A stretch of DNA of 64,000 bases from Actinoplanes sp. TBRC 11911 (GTDB lineage: Bacteria; Actinomycetota; Actinomycetes; Mycobacteriales; Micromonosporaceae), in the NCBI RefSeq assembly GCF_012933445.1, contig NZ_JABBNC010000009.1:182739-246738 (forward strand), read 5' to 3'. Under the pieces are notes generated by a model. The model did no database searches, was not told the origin of the DNA, and was given only the letters and a program-made list of their open reading frames with translations. A program made the position numbers and the translations under genes. Of the stretch, positions 10,402-19,962 are shown piece by piece. How positions within the stretch are numbered: position 1 is the stretch's first letter; every line of letters starts with the position of its first letter.

Positions 10402-10741
10402 CAGGGGCATCCTCGACGGTTAAGAAATGAAACAGTCGAGATCCTATGTGTTAACGATCACCGATTTCAGCCCTCGTCGGCGCGCCGTGACTATCCGTTT
10501 ATCAAGATCGACGGGACGCATCGGTAACGTCCTGACCAGGCAAATCACGAAATTCCAACTAGACGTCTGTCGATTTGACGGAGTTCGAGTCTGTGGTGCG
10601 AATCCCTCGGTGACTCTGAGTTCATTCCGGTACCGGTGGTAGCCGACATAGCGACCTGGCGCGCACGTCAATAGCGTCCAGCCGATCCGCGGCCCGCAAG
10701 TCCGCAAATATCCTCAGCGCAAGAAAGTGAGAACGTCGGCC
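10402..10741. other. Divergent intergenic region, nothing recognised
   Basis: 340 bp between the protease and the acetyltransferase, somewhat AT-richer than its surroundings and presumably carrying both promoters. Open frames here (for example 10427-10642) lack coding character. No convincing operator, riboswitch or repeat was seen. Confidence 0.5.
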
Positions 10742-11542
10742 ATGAATCCATCAGCGGAAGCCGTGGAAGCGAAGGATCAGCTCGTCGGCGTCTGGACCAG
10801 GATGGTCGAGGACCGGGGCGGCCGGGTCAGCGTCGACGACGGCGTGTGCCACCTGTGGGCCGACAGCGCCTTCCCGTTCTGGAACACCCTGACGCTGACC
10901 GGCGAGAGCATCTCCGCCGGCGACCTCGGCGACCAGCTCGCCCGGACGGCGACCTTCATGCGCGGCCGGTCGCGGCCGGGTCTGCTGTGGCTGTTCGAGG
11001 ACCTGCTCGACCCGGCGGCAAAGGCCGCGTTCCCGCGGTTGATGAGCGACGCCGGCCTGGAGATCTCGTTCACCGGGTGGGGCATGGCGGGTGACGTCGA
11101 GGTCCCCGATCCGTCCTCGTCGTCACCGGAGCTGGAGTTCCGCCGGGTGGAGACCGAGGACGAGCTGCTGACCTACGGCGAGATCAACGCCCGGGCGTAC
11201 GGGATGGCGGAGGACGCCGGGCCGGCCGCCCTTTCCGGATCGAAGGCGTGGCTGCGGGACACCTACGCGTACATCGCCTACGACCGCGGCCGCCCGGTGG
11301 CGTGCGCCGCGACCGTCGAGAACGACGACGCGTTGTTCCTGGCGCTGGTGGCGACGATGCCGGCCGACATGCGCCGCGGCTTCGGCGAAGCGGTGACCCG
11401 CAAGGCGATTCATGAGGGCATCCGCCGCACCGGGCAGCAGCACGTGGTGCTGCACGCGACCCCGGCGGGGCGCCCGGTCTACGAGCGCATCGGCTACCGC
11501 ACCAATTCCGCGGTGCACTTCATCCAGCTGGCCTCGCAGTAG
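10742..11542 (+). CDS. GNAT-family N-acetyltransferase
   Basis: A 266-residue protein from the ATG at 10742 (an in-frame GTG at 10727 is the alternative). The C-terminal half (about 135-265) has GNAT features: an acidic-start strand ELEFRRVETEDEL, a central AYIAYDRGRPVACAATV strand pair, a helix after MRRGFGEAVTRKAIHEG in place of the classic Q/RxxGxG/A, and the terminal PVYERIGYRTNSAVHFI motif (Y-E-R-x-G-Y) characteristic of GNAT C-termini. The N-terminal 130 residues are not recognised. Substrate unknown. Transcribed away from the protease and ended by a strong hairpin at 11587-11615. Confidence 0.8.
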   Translation: MNPSAEAVEAKDQLVGVWTRMVEDRGGRVSVDDGVCHLWADSAFPFWNTLTLTGESISAGDLGDQLARTATFMRGRSRPGLLWLFEDLLDPAAKAAFPRLMSDAGLEISFTGWGMAGDVEVPDPSSSSPELEFRRVETEDELLTYGEINARAYGMAEDAGPAALSGSKAWLRDTYAYIAYDRGRPVACAATVENDDALFLALVATMPADMRRGFGEAVTRKAIHEGIRRTGQQHVVLHATPAGRPVYERIGYRTNSAVHFIQLASQ

Positions 11543-11586
11543 CTCCGCCGGCCCGGGCCGGCGGCTGCGGGGGCTGGTGACGTGAA

Positions 11587-11615
11587 ACGGCCCCGGGCGA
11601 ACCGCCCGGGGCCGT
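11587..11615. terminator. Bidirectional hairpin terminator
   Basis: A perfect 13-bp stem (ACGGCCCCGGGCG and its complement) with a 3-nt loop sits between the convergent stops of the acetyltransferase (11542) and the peroxidase (11630). There is no T-tract, as is common in actinobacteria. Confidence 0.8.
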
Positions 11616-11629
11616 TGGCATCGGTGCGC

Positions 11630-14600
11630 CTACCGCACGAAACCGAAGGTGGTCCGGCCGGAGCCGGTGCCCATCGCGTTGATCTGCTGAACCGTGTAGC
11701 GGTAACGGACGCCCGTGCCGGCTCCGGTGAAGGTCACCGAGCGGGTGCGTACCGGCAGGACCATGACCGTCGGGTTGCCGGTGGCGGCTCCCCGCGAGTT
11801 CAGGCGCTGAATGGTCACCCGGAACTTGGTGACCGCGGCGCCGTTCGCGTTGCCCGGCGTCCAGCGCAGCGTCGTCGTCGCCTTGCCGCCGCGGGGGCCG
11901 GCCTGCGACGTCAGTGACGCCACCGTGGACGGGACGGACTTAGGGGTGACCGCGCCGGACGGTGCCGACTGGGTGCCGGCGCCGATCGCGTTGACGGCCC
12001 GGATGCGCACCCGGTACGCCACCCCGTTCGTCAGGCCGGTGACCGTGAGCTGGGAAGCCGTGGCCGCGGCCGTACGGGTCGTGCGGTGCGTGCCGTTGAC
12101 GACCTCGATCTCGTAACGCTGGATCGGCGAGCCGCCGTTGTCGGCCGGAGCCGTCCACCGGACTACCAGCAGGTTGTTTCCGGAGGTCACCGTACCGAGG
12201 CGCGGCGTGCCGGGAACGGTCGGCTGGTCAACCGGCGGGGTCGTCGGACCCGTGGTCGGCCCGGTCGTCGGATCGGTCGTCGGGCCGGTCGTCGGACCCG
12301 TGGTCGGGCCGGTCGTCGGGTGGGTCGTCGGGGTCGTGGTCGGGCCGCTGGTCGGGTGGGTGGTCGGAGTCGTGGTCGGATGGGTAGTAGGACTCGTCGT
12401 TGGAGTCGCGGTCGGGCTAGTAGAGGGCGATGCGGTCGGGCTGGTAGAGGGAGTTGCGGTCGGGGCCGGCGTGCCGCCGCCGGGGGTGGTGGCTGCCGGA
12501 ACGACCACGTTGGACAATTCCGAAGCCTCGCTGGCGCCGGCCGCGTTGACCGCCCGCACCCAGAAGGCGTACGGGACACCGTTGGTCAGACCGGTCATCG
12601 TCATCTCCGCGGCATCCGGACCCGTCGCGTCGACACCGATCACGATCCCGGTCTCCGGATCGACCGCCTGGATCTCATACCCGTAGATCGCCGAGCCACC
12701 GTCGAACGTCGGGGCGGTCCAGCGGACCACGGCCGACTCGTCACCGGCGGTCGCGTTGCCGATCACCGGCGCACCGGGTGCAACCGGGATGACCGGCGGC
12801 GTGGTGGTGGGCGGCGTGGTGGTAGGAGTCGTGGGGCCGGTCGTCGGCTCGGTGGTAGGAGTCGTCGGGCCGGTCGTAGGAGTCGGGCCAGTTGTCGGCT
12901 CGCTCGTAGGAGTCGTCGGACCAGTCGGAGTCGGAGTCGGCGTAGGAGTAGGAGTCGGGGTGGTCTCGCCGCCCTCGGTCTCGCCTGGCTCGTCGCCCTC
13001 CTCGTTCTCGCCCGGCTCGTTGTCGTCGTCACTCACCGGCACCGCCGCCGGCGTCACCGCCGTCGACGCCGGCGAGAACTCGCCCGGCCCGTCCGCGGTG
13101 TTGACCCGCACCCGGAACGTCACCGGCGTACCGTTCGCCAGCCCGCTCACCACCAGGCTGCGCGTCGTCGCCGCCAGCTCGGTCTCGGTGGTGACCCCGC
13201 CCGCCGTCCGGGACAGGGTGAGCGACGTCGCCGCCACCCCGTCCGGCACCGTGAGCAGCACCGTGGCCTGCGCGTCGCCGGCGAACGCCGTCACCCCGAG
13301 CGCCGCCTCGACCCCGCCGACCGCCTCGACCTGGTCGTCGAACTTCAGGAACTCCACGTTGCGGACCGTGTCGGTGCCGTCCGGGCCGGAGACCTGCAGG
13401 CCGCCGTCGATCGGGGTGACGGCGTACTGGGCCCGCACCCCGGCGAACACCGCGGTGTCCTTGTCCCGTGACGGGGACGTCTGAATCTCGCGTACGACGA
13501 AAATGTTCTTGGGGTTGATCTTCCCGGCGAACACGTCCGCCTTGAGCTCGTTCATGCTGCGCGCCGAGCGGATCTCGTTGCCCGCGTCGTCGCGCACCGA
13601 CAGGCGCACGGTCAGGTACCGGTCGCCGTCGATGATGTCGTTGCCGAGCCGGCCCTGGATGGTGTCGTCGCCGGGCCCGCCGAGCAGGATGTTGCCCTCA
13701 CCCCACACGTTGCCGTGCAGGTCGCAGGGCCGCCCGGAGGCGTTGCCCACGGCCGAGACCGGGGTGGGCAGCTCGGTGACGATCTGGTCGAGGCCCTTGA
13801 TCCGGGCGATGCCGGCCGCGTCCAGAGCGTCGCAGCCGATGAATCCGGCACCACCCACGGTGGACGGCACCCGCGAGTCACCGATCAGGTTGTCGTTGCG
13901 TGTGCCGCCGGAGAGCGCCTCGACCTCGTTGTACCGGTCCCGCACGTCGGCCGCGAGCACGTTGTCCGGCAGCACCGGCTGGTCCAGGTCGGAGTCCATC
14001 GGCTGGTCGTCGCCGCCCTGGTCGGAGCTGGAGGCGATGGACCAGTCGTACCCGGAGCCGCCCGCGTTCTTCTCGATGCCGGGACCCTGGACGCCGATGT
14101 CGTCGCCGCCCTCCATGTCGTAGTCGTCGTCACCCCCCTGACCGATCAGCACGTCGTTGCCGGGCTTGTTCGAGTCGTCCAGGAAGAACAGGTTGCCGCT
14201 GTCGCCCTGGAGCAGGTCGGGCTGGTTGCCGCCCTCTTCCCAGTCGTCGCCGGAATCACCGAAGACGGCGTCCTCACCGTCACCCGCGTTGACGATGTCG
14301 TCACCCTCACCGGCGAACGTCTCGTTCGCGTTCGCACCGCCGTCGGTGAAGTCCTTGCCGGTGCCGCTCATCACGATGTCCAGGCCCGGTCCGGCGTCGA
14401 TCGCGTCGTTGCCCGGCCCGCCCTTCGGGATGTCGTCGCCGCCGGCGTCGGTCATGATGTCGTCGCCCTCGCCGCCGATGGCGAGGTCGTTGCCGGCGCC
14501 GCCTTCGAGCCGGTCGTCGCCCTCGTCACCCCAGATGGTGTCGTTGTCGTTGCCGGCCACCACCTTGTCGTTGTTCTCGGTTCCCACGAAGGTGGACTGC

Positions 14601-17362
14601 GCGTTCAGACCCGGCCGGTCCACGCTGTTGCGGTTGCGGTACTGGATCGTGCCGTCCGGCTTACGCAGCAGCAGCGCGTGTTCGTCACAGTCGGTCGTGG
14701 GGTCATCTTTCACGATATTTCCGAATTGGGCATAGCCCGCCGCGGTCCCGTCCAGATGCGACAGCGTGAACTTGCAGTCGGCCGTCGAGAAGACATCGGC
14801 CCGCAACCCGTAAGCGGTGGTATTACGGCTGATCAGCTCGGCGAACGAGTTGCCTTCGAGCTGGGTCCGCAGGTTCATACCGGGGGTACGAGCCAGATAG
14901 TAGAGCCGGTCTCCATTCTGCAGACTGGTCAACTGGTTCTCGAAGACGTAGTTGAACGTGGTGCCGAGCAGCCCACCGAACGGGTCGGTCACCTCGGCCA
15001 GCCCGCCGATCCACAGATCGACGTCGTCCAGCCCGGAGGTCGCCTCGGTCCATTCGCCGGTCGCGTTCATGAAGGCGGCGGCGTCGGCCGGAGCCTCGTC
15101 GCCGGGCTGCGGGTCGACGATGGCCCGGGCGGCCGCACGCTTCGCCGCGACCGTCGAGGCGGCCACGATGCTCGGGTGCTTCCCGTACGCCGCGACGAAG
15201 TTCACCAGCGACTCCGGGTGCTTGAGGTGCTCCCCGAAATCAACCCAGCTCGTGTACGGCATGAGCGCCGAGTCACCCGTCTTGGCGTACAGGGAACGCC
15301 TGAAGATGTTGAGAGGTGGCACGCCCTCGGACCGTCCACGGGCGATGTTCACGGCGGCCAGGTCCATCGGCAGGCCGAGCAGGTTGTTGCGCAGCGTGTC
15401 GGTGACGAACTCGTCCATCTCGTTGCCGACCTGGTCGGTCATGCCCCGGATGATCTCGCCGGCCGCCTCCTCCGGACTGAGCGTGCCGTTGTTGGTGTAG
15501 GCGGGCGGGTTGAGGAATCCGGCGAGCAGCGACATCGAGTCGTCCGACCCGTCCTCGCGCGTGCGGCCGATCGTCTCGGTCAGCATCGAGTGCCCGAAGC
15601 GGTAGACGGCGTGCGCGAACTCGGCGTAGATGGCCGGGTTGAGCTCGGTCTGCGTGAACGCGAACGGCTGGAACGGGTTGATCGCCGGCGAGACCTTGCG
15701 GGCGAACTCCTCGAACACCAGGTGCTGGTACTCCATCTCGTCGACGAACTTCGCGGCCTGGAAAACGCGCTCGCCGTTCCACGCGCCGCCCGGCAGCTGC
15801 CATTCGCCGAGCGCGTTGCCGCCTTCCTCGGTCAGCACCCGCTCGATGTCGCCGACCAGCCGGTTGTGCTCGGAGTGGAAGACCTGATGCACCGCGGTCA
15901 GCCCGATGTTCTCGTTGACCCGCCCGTCACCGGCGATGAAGTGCGCGCCCAGCATCTCGTCGTCGTAGGTGCCGGCCGGCTGCGCGGCGAAGTCGGCGCT
16001 GGCGGTGTCGTCGTCATCGGCCCGCGGCGCGACCGGCGCGGTGGCCGGGTTGTGGTCCGTGTCGACCGGGGTGGGGTCGGCGTTGTGCGCGATGTCGGTG
16101 AGGAACGGGGTGTCGAAGTGCAGCGTGTTGGCCGGCACCCGGACCGGGTTCGCGGTGTCGCCCTCGACCAGGCCGGTCGACGTCACGTACTGCGGAAGGC
16201 CGCGGGCCGGGCCCGGAACGAATTTCCCGTACGGGTCGGCGAGGATCGTCGGGATGTTGAGCACGTCCGCGTCGGTCAGTTCGAGGCCGAGCAGGTCGCG
16301 GGCCTGCTTCTTGGTCTCGGTCCAGGTGGGCAGGCCCCCGGCCGCGCCGGCAAGCAGGTTGCCGGTGCTCACGGGACGCCCCTCGGAGAGGGCGTACTCG
16401 CGCAGGAACACCTGGTGGGACGCGTGCGAGGTGTAGGTCTGCGAGTTGTCCACGAACGGGGTGTCGGTGTTCGTGGCGTCCTGCACGTCGTCGGCGGTGC
16501 CGAGCTTGCCGTCCGGGCCGGGCTGGTTCTGGGCCCGGGTCAGCGCCATGAAACGCATCGACGGCGGGACGTAGCGCGCGTCGCCCGGCTTCGGGTCGTC
16601 CGCGGTGCCGGCGATCCGGTCCGGGCCGGCGATCAGCGGGTCGTCCGCGCGCAGCGGCACGATGACCGTGCCGCCACCCTTGACGGTCTGGTCGACGCCG
16701 TGGTCGAAGAACTGCCCGAACAGCGTGAACCAGGAGTTGTACGGGGCGGACAGCCCGATGTCGGTGGTGACGTTGGGGATGAACAGCGTGTCACCCTCGG
16801 TCTGCGGCGTGGTCTGCGTGGTCTGCGCCCGGACCGGCTGCCCGGAGGCCGCGACGGCGGCCGGGTTGTTCGCGGTCTGGTCGGCGATCAGGTTGCTGAT
16901 CATCCGGGGCTGGCTGTCCACCACGACGTTGCCGGCGCTCTTGTCCGTGTAGGTGGTCGACATCGCGGGGCTACCCGGCCCGAAGAAGTTGGCCGGGGCG
17001 TTCTCCGCCGTCCGGAAGTTCTTGCCGGCGAGACGCGGGAAGATCTGGTCCGACGCGCCGTACTTCTCCTGCCCGGCGATGAGGTTGTTGCAGGTGCCGT
17101 CGACGGTGCGCAGGCCCTGCGACAGCAGTGGGCTGGGCAGTTGGTCCGGCCCGGTCCCCAGCAGCGCCCCGCACGGCCCAGTCTCGCTGGTCGTGTTCGC
17201 GACGTGCGCCTCGGAGATCTTGATCTGCTTCAGGATGTAGGCGAGGTCGCTCGCCGTGACGGTGAATCCTTGGCCGATCGGCGCGGCCTGCGCCGGCGGT
17301 GTGGCGATCAGGAACGTGGCGAGGAGCGAGCCGACGGCTACGCCCGTGCGGATGTGCCTCAT
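11630..17362 (-). CDS. Giant secreted heme peroxidase with RTX and FN3 domains
   Basis: A 1910-residue exported protein: signal peptide (about 1-26, ending AQA); animal-type heme peroxidase domain (about 150-880) with FGQFFDHGVDQ (distal His, about 222), YRFGHSMLTETIG (proximal His, about 590) and NIARGRSEGV; RTX-type calcium repeats (about 920-1090, many GGxGxDxxx units such as GGAGNDLAIGGEGDD); then four fibronectin type III-like domains near the C-terminus. Two of the FN3 junctions are long Pro/Thr linkers (PTTGPTT repeats, 12222-12470 and 12790-12960). The start has AGGAG 9 nt upstream. Family knowledge predicts H2O2-dependent oxidation (halide or phenolic) outside the cell, with calcium-dependent folding after export. 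An 11-bp-period CTGA repeat lies 68-85 bp upstream of the start, matching those at the multicopper oxidase and PKD genes. Substrate unknown. Confidence 0.92.
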   Translation of the reverse strand: MRHIRTGVAVGSLLATFLIATPPAQAAPIGQGFTVTASDLAYILKQIKISEAHVANTTSETGPCGALLGTGPDQLPSPLLSQGLRTVDGTCNNLIAGQEKYGASDQIFPRLAGKNFRTAENAPANFFGPGSPAMSTTYTDKSAGNVVVDSQPRMISNLIADQTANNPAAVAASGQPVRAQTTQTTPQTEGDTLFIPNVTTDIGLSAPYNSWFTLFGQFFDHGVDQTVKGGGTVIVPLRADDPLIAGPDRIAGTADDPKPGDARYVPPSMRFMALTRAQNQPGPDGKLGTADDVQDATNTDTPFVDNSQTYTSHASHQVFLREYALSEGRPVSTGNLLAGAAGGLPTWTETKKQARDLLGLELTDADVLNIPTILADPYGKFVPGPARGLPQYVTSTGLVEGDTANPVRVPANTLHFDTPFLTDIAHNADPTPVDTDHNPATAPVAPRADDDDTASADFAAQPAGTYDDEMLGAHFIAGDGRVNENIGLTAVHQVFHSEHNRLVGDIERVLTEEGGNALGEWQLPGGAWNGERVFQAAKFVDEMEYQHLVFEEFARKVSPAINPFQPFAFTQTELNPAIYAEFAHAVYRFGHSMLTETIGRTREDGSDDSMSLLAGFLNPPAYTNNGTLSPEEAAGEIIRGMTDQVGNEMDEFVTDTLRNNLLGLPMDLAAVNIARGRSEGVPPLNIFRRSLYAKTGDSALMPYTSWVDFGEHLKHPESLVNFVAAYGKHPSIVAASTVAAKRAAARAIVDPQPGDEAPADAAAFMNATGEWTEATSGLDDVDLWIGGLAEVTDPFGGLLGTTFNYVFENQLTSLQNGDRLYYLARTPGMNLRTQLEGNSFAELISRNTTAYGLRADVFSTADCKFTLSHLDGTAAGYAQFGNIVKDDPTTDCDEHALLLRKPDGTIQYRNRNSVDRPGLNAQSTFVGTENNDKVVAGNDNDTIWGDEGDDRLEGGAGNDLAIGGEGDDIMTDAGGDDIPKGGPGNDAIDAGPGLDIVMSGTGKDFTDGGANANETFAGEGDDIVNAGDGEDAVFGDSGDDWEEGGNQPDLLQGDSGNLFFLDDSNKPGNDVLIGQGGDDDYDMEGGDDIGVQGPGIEKNAGGSGYDWSIASSSDQGGDDQPMDSDLDQPVLPDNVLAADVRDRYNEVEALSGGTRNDNLIGDSRVPSTVGGAGFIGCDALDAAGIARIKGLDQIVTELPTPVSAVGNASGRPCDLHGNVWGEGNILLGGPGDDTIQGRLGNDIIDGDRYLTVRLSVRDDAGNEIRSARSMNELKADVFAGKINPKNIFVVREIQTSPSRDKDTAVFAGVRAQYAVTPIDGGLQVSGPDGTDTVRNVEFLKFDDQVEAVGGVEAALGVTAFAGDAQATVLLTVPDGVAATSLTLSRTAGGVTTETELAATTRSLVVSGLANGTPVTFRVRVNTADGPGEFSPASTAVTPAAVPVSDDDNEPGENEEGDEPGETEGGETTPTPTPTPTPTPTGPTTPTSEPTTGPTPTTGPTTPTTEPTTGPTTPTTTPPTTTPPVIPVAPGAPVIGNATAGDESAVVRWTAPTFDGGSAIYGYEIQAVDPETGIVIGVDATGPDAAEMTMTGLTNGVPYAFWVRAVNAAGASEASELSNVVVPAATTPGGGTPAPTATPSTSPTASPSTSPTATPTTSPTTHPTTTPTTHPTSGPTTTPTTHPTTGPTTGPTTGPTTDPTTGPTTGPTTPPVDQPTVPGTPRLGTVTSGNNLLVVRWTAPADNGGSPIQRYEIEVVNGTHRTTRTAAATASQLTVTGLTNGVAYRVRIRAVNAIGAGTQSAPSGAVTPKSVPSTVASLTSQAGPRGGKATTTLRWTPGNANGAAVTKFRVTIQRLNSRGAATGNPTVMVLPVRTRSVTFTGAGTGVRYRYTVQQINAMGTGSGRTTFGFVR

Positions 17363-17429
17363 GTACGCGTTCTCCTGGGAGCGGGGAAAACCGGAATTTC
17401 GTACATAGTGGGAAAGCGTGGTGTGGCCC

Positions 17430-17447
17430 GACTGAGGGCAAGCTGAA
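17430..17447 (-). promoter_or_regulatory. Candidate SARP box upstream of peroxidase
   Basis: Minus strand reads TTCAGCT-TGCC-CTCAGTC: two heptamers separated by 4 bp (11-bp period), beginning 85 bp before the peroxidase ATG. Same TCAG core and spacing as the repeats upstream of the multicopper oxidase and PKD genes. It overlaps by two bases the foot of the terminator of the upstream operon. Confidence 0.55.
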
Positions 17448-17474
17448 GGGCCGCCCCGGAACGGGACGGCCCTT
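17446..17474 (-). terminator. Hairpin terminator after the multicopper oxidase operon
   Basis: A 12-13 bp GC stem (AAGGGCCG...CGGCCCTT with one internal mismatch) with a 3-nt loop, 15 bp past the stop of the gene ending at 17489 and before the peroxidase promoter region. Confidence 0.7.
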
Positions 17475-17488
17475 CGCCAAGCGGTACT

Positions 17489-18238
17489 TCAGTGGCCGGA
17501 GTGACCGCCGTTGCCGAGCGCCGGAACGCCGTCGCTCAGGTCGACTCCAGGACCGGGGAGGGTTCCCTCGACGAGGACCCGCTCGGCCGGCACGTTCGCC
17601 GCCCGGCCCATCTCCTTACGGACCGTGCTGACCGTCGAGTCGCTCACCACGGCACCGAAGTAGTGCACCGTCAATCCCGCCTGCTGCACCTTGGTGTCGT
17701 AGAAGTTGAGCGAGTCGGTCAGGATGCCCTCCTCGTCCAGCTCCTTGCTGACCGCGGCCGGCTGCACGCCCGCGGCGGGGATGACCGCGAACGTCAGATC
17801 GTGCACCAGCACGGTGTCGGTCACGTGGAACGCCACGTCGGCCGGCTGGTAGTCGCGCAGCATCGCCTCGGCCCGGGTGACCGACACGCCTTCGGGGGCG
17901 ATGAAGGTCAACTGCGGCACCAGGTACGTCAAGAGGTGCTCGTTGAACACGGCGAAGGTCGACTCGGTGAGCGGACCGACCTTCTCCCGCTTGGCCAGGG
18001 CGAGCACCTCGGCCCGGATGTGGTCAAGATCGGCATTCTTCGACGGCAGGATCCCGATCGCCGCCCGCTTGCGCACCATCGGCCCGTCGTAGGTCGAGAT
18101 GACCTGGGCATCACCCGAGTCACCTTTGTCCCCGGGGTCGACGGCGGCGACCGAGGCCGGCGCCAGGTTCCAGCTGATCGCGGCGATACCGGCCACGACC
18201 AGCCCGAAGGAGATGCCAAGCTTGATTCGTCCGCGCAT
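17489..18238 (-). CDS. Unknown signal-anchored protein coupled to multicopper oxidase
   Basis: A 249-residue protein not assigned to a family. It has an N-terminal hydrophobic segment (about 7-32, KLGISFGLVVAGIAAISW) that could be a signal peptide or an anchor, then a mixed alpha/beta extracytoplasmic region and a C-terminal tail ending GNGGHSGH, which could bind metal. Its ATG overlaps the TGA of the multicopper oxidase (TGATG), so translation is coupled and the two proteins probably act together, for instance as assembly or copper-handling partner. This function is inference from coupling only. A hairpin terminator follows. Confidence 0.75.
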   Translation of the reverse strand: MRGRIKLGISFGLVVAGIAAISWNLAPASVAAVDPGDKGDSGDAQVISTYDGPMVRKRAAIGILPSKNADLDHIRAEVLALAKREKVGPLTESTFAVFNEHLLTYLVPQLTFIAPEGVSVTRAEAMLRDYQPADVAFHVTDTVLVHDLTFAVIPAAGVQPAAVSKELDEEGILTDSLNFYDTKVQQAGLTVHYFGAVVSDSTVSTVRKEMGRAANVPAERVLVEGTLPGPGVDLSDGVPALGNGGHSGH

Positions 18239-19908
18239 CAGGTCCCCAACGGGTAGCTGGGGGCGTACACCGCGGGCATCTCCGCCTCGGTGTCGACAAC
18301 GGCCGGGTCCGCGTTGATCGGGTCGTTGGTGTTGATACCGCCCACCGCGAACTGGATCATCATGTCGTCGTCCTCGTGCACGAGGTTGTGGCAGTGCGTC
18401 ATGTACCGGCCACCGTCGTTGCCGTCGCCGGTGGTGAACTGCATGAGCGCCTGCACCGTCTCGTTCTCACCCAGGTAGAAGACGTCCTTGCCGCCGCCCT
18501 CCCACGGGTGCGCCTTGCCGTCCTTGGTGGTGTTCCGCGAGATGATCTGCCCGTCGATCAGGTGGATGTGGAACGGGTGGAACCAGCCGCCGGACTTGTT
18601 CTCCAGGGTCCACAGCTCCACGTCGTACGGCTTGGGGTTGCTCAGCACCCGCTGGAAGCCGGACGCCTCGACGTCCTCCCAGGTCTCCCCGTTGACGGTC
18701 CAGATCCCGTTCTTGCGCTCGACGGTCGCCTTGCGCTTGACCTTGGCCATGTCCGGGGTCAGCTTGTTGACCTCGATGGCGCCCCGGTTGGCGTACGGCT
18801 GCGGGCCCAGGTCCAGCGTGGTCGGGACGACGTACGGGTCCGGCCCGCTGGAGTCCGCGACGACCTCGAACTGCATCACCTTGTCGGTGTTCTTGAAGTC
18901 GATGTTGTTCTTGTTGCTGAGGTTCTTCAGCTCGATCTTCGTGCCGACCTTGTACTTCCGGAAGTCGATGAGCACCTCGTACCGCTCGGCGGCACCGTGC
19001 CGCCAGGACGAGACGGCGTTCACCTTGGGGGTCATGCCGGCGTCGTTCCCGACCACGTAGAACGGGTCGCCGGTGCTGAGCGAGAACCGGTACGAACGGG
19101 ACACGTTGGCCACCAGCACGCGGAACCGGTACACCCGCGGCTTCACCTTCATCTTCGGCCAGGGCACGCCGTTGACCAGGATGACGTCGCCCATGAAGCC
19201 GGCGTGGTCCTCGTCGTTGAACGCCACCGAACCGTCCGCGTTGAACGCGAGGTCGCTGACGATCAGGGGTACGTCGTACTCACCCTGGGGCAACTGCGCA
19301 CGCTCGTACGGGTCGCCGAGGTGGTATTGGGCGGCCAGGCCCTGGAAGACGTTCTTGGCGGTGGTGAGGTGGTTGTGGTCGTGGTACCAGAGTGTCCGGG
19401 CCTGCTGCCAGTTCGGGTACTTGTAGTTCTTGACCTTGCCGGGCGCGGTCTGGTCGTTGGCGTACCCGTCGTACTGCGGCAACGACGCCGAGCCGTGCAG
19501 GTGGGTCACCGTGCTGAACGGCTGGCCGGTGATCCGGTTGGTGGAGAGCTTGTTGGCGATGCGCACCTCGGTCCGGGTGCCCTGCATGATCTTGAGAGTC
19601 GGGCCCGGGAAGATCCCGTTGTACGCGCTGATCCTGGTGCTCAGGCCGGGCAGGATGTTCGCCAGCGCTTCCTTCTGGGTGAGCCGGTACTTCTGGAAGG
19701 GCCCCTTCTCGTCGACCCCTTCCTCGGTCGGCATCAGCACCGGCGGGCGCCGGAACATGTTCGTGTACGGCGTCGGCGTGTTCTTGCTGGACGTACCGCT
19801 CGACTTGGCGAATACCTCTCCGCCGGCCGTCGCGACGAGGAGTCCCCCGCCACCCAACGCAAGGGCCCCGCGTAGCAGGTTTCGCCTGCTCATGTTTGCG
19901 TGCGTCAT
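18238..19908 (-). CDS. Tat-exported multicopper oxidase
   Basis: A 556-residue enzyme. The N-terminus carries a twin-arginine signal (SRRNLLRGALALGGGG). All four copper-ligand clusters are visible: HLHG (about 135), WYHDHNH (about 180), HPFHIH (about 450) and HCHNLVHEDDDM (about 510; the type 1 Cys, His and axial Met). The fold and length fit the three-domain laccase/bilirubin-oxidase/phenoxazinone-synthase group, which oxidises phenols, amines or metal ions with O2. The start ATG has GGGGAG 4 nt upstream. It is the first gene of a two-gene operon and diverges from the SARP regulator; a triple 11-bp direct repeat lies between them, 57-80 bp from this start. Substrate is not deducible. Confidence 0.93.
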   Translation of the reverse strand: MTHANMSRRNLLRGALALGGGGLLVATAGGEVFAKSSGTSSKNTPTPYTNMFRRPPVLMPTEEGVDEKGPFQKYRLTQKEALANILPGLSTRISAYNGIFPGPTLKIMQGTRTEVRIANKLSTNRITGQPFSTVTHLHGSASLPQYDGYANDQTAPGKVKNYKYPNWQQARTLWYHDHNHLTTAKNVFQGLAAQYHLGDPYERAQLPQGEYDVPLIVSDLAFNADGSVAFNDEDHAGFMGDVILVNGVPWPKMKVKPRVYRFRVLVANVSRSYRFSLSTGDPFYVVGNDAGMTPKVNAVSSWRHGAAERYEVLIDFRKYKVGTKIELKNLSNKNNIDFKNTDKVMQFEVVADSSGPDPYVVPTTLDLGPQPYANRGAIEVNKLTPDMAKVKRKATVERKNGIWTVNGETWEDVEASGFQRVLSNPKPYDVELWTLENKSGGWFHPFHIHLIDGQIISRNTTKDGKAHPWEGGGKDVFYLGENETVQALMQFTTGDGNDGGRYMTHCHNLVHEDDDMMIQFAVGGINTNDPINADPAVVDTEAEMPAVYAPSYPLGT

Positions 19909-19962
19909 CGAACTCCCCGGTCTGTCGGTCTCCTTACGGCGTGCCGGAAAGGTAGGAGTGAC

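Noticed and set aside
13715..17446. 1243-codon plus-strand frame opposite the peroxidase
   Set aside because: Antisense shadow; the minus strand shows signal peptide, heme-ligand and RTX motifs, the plus frame none.
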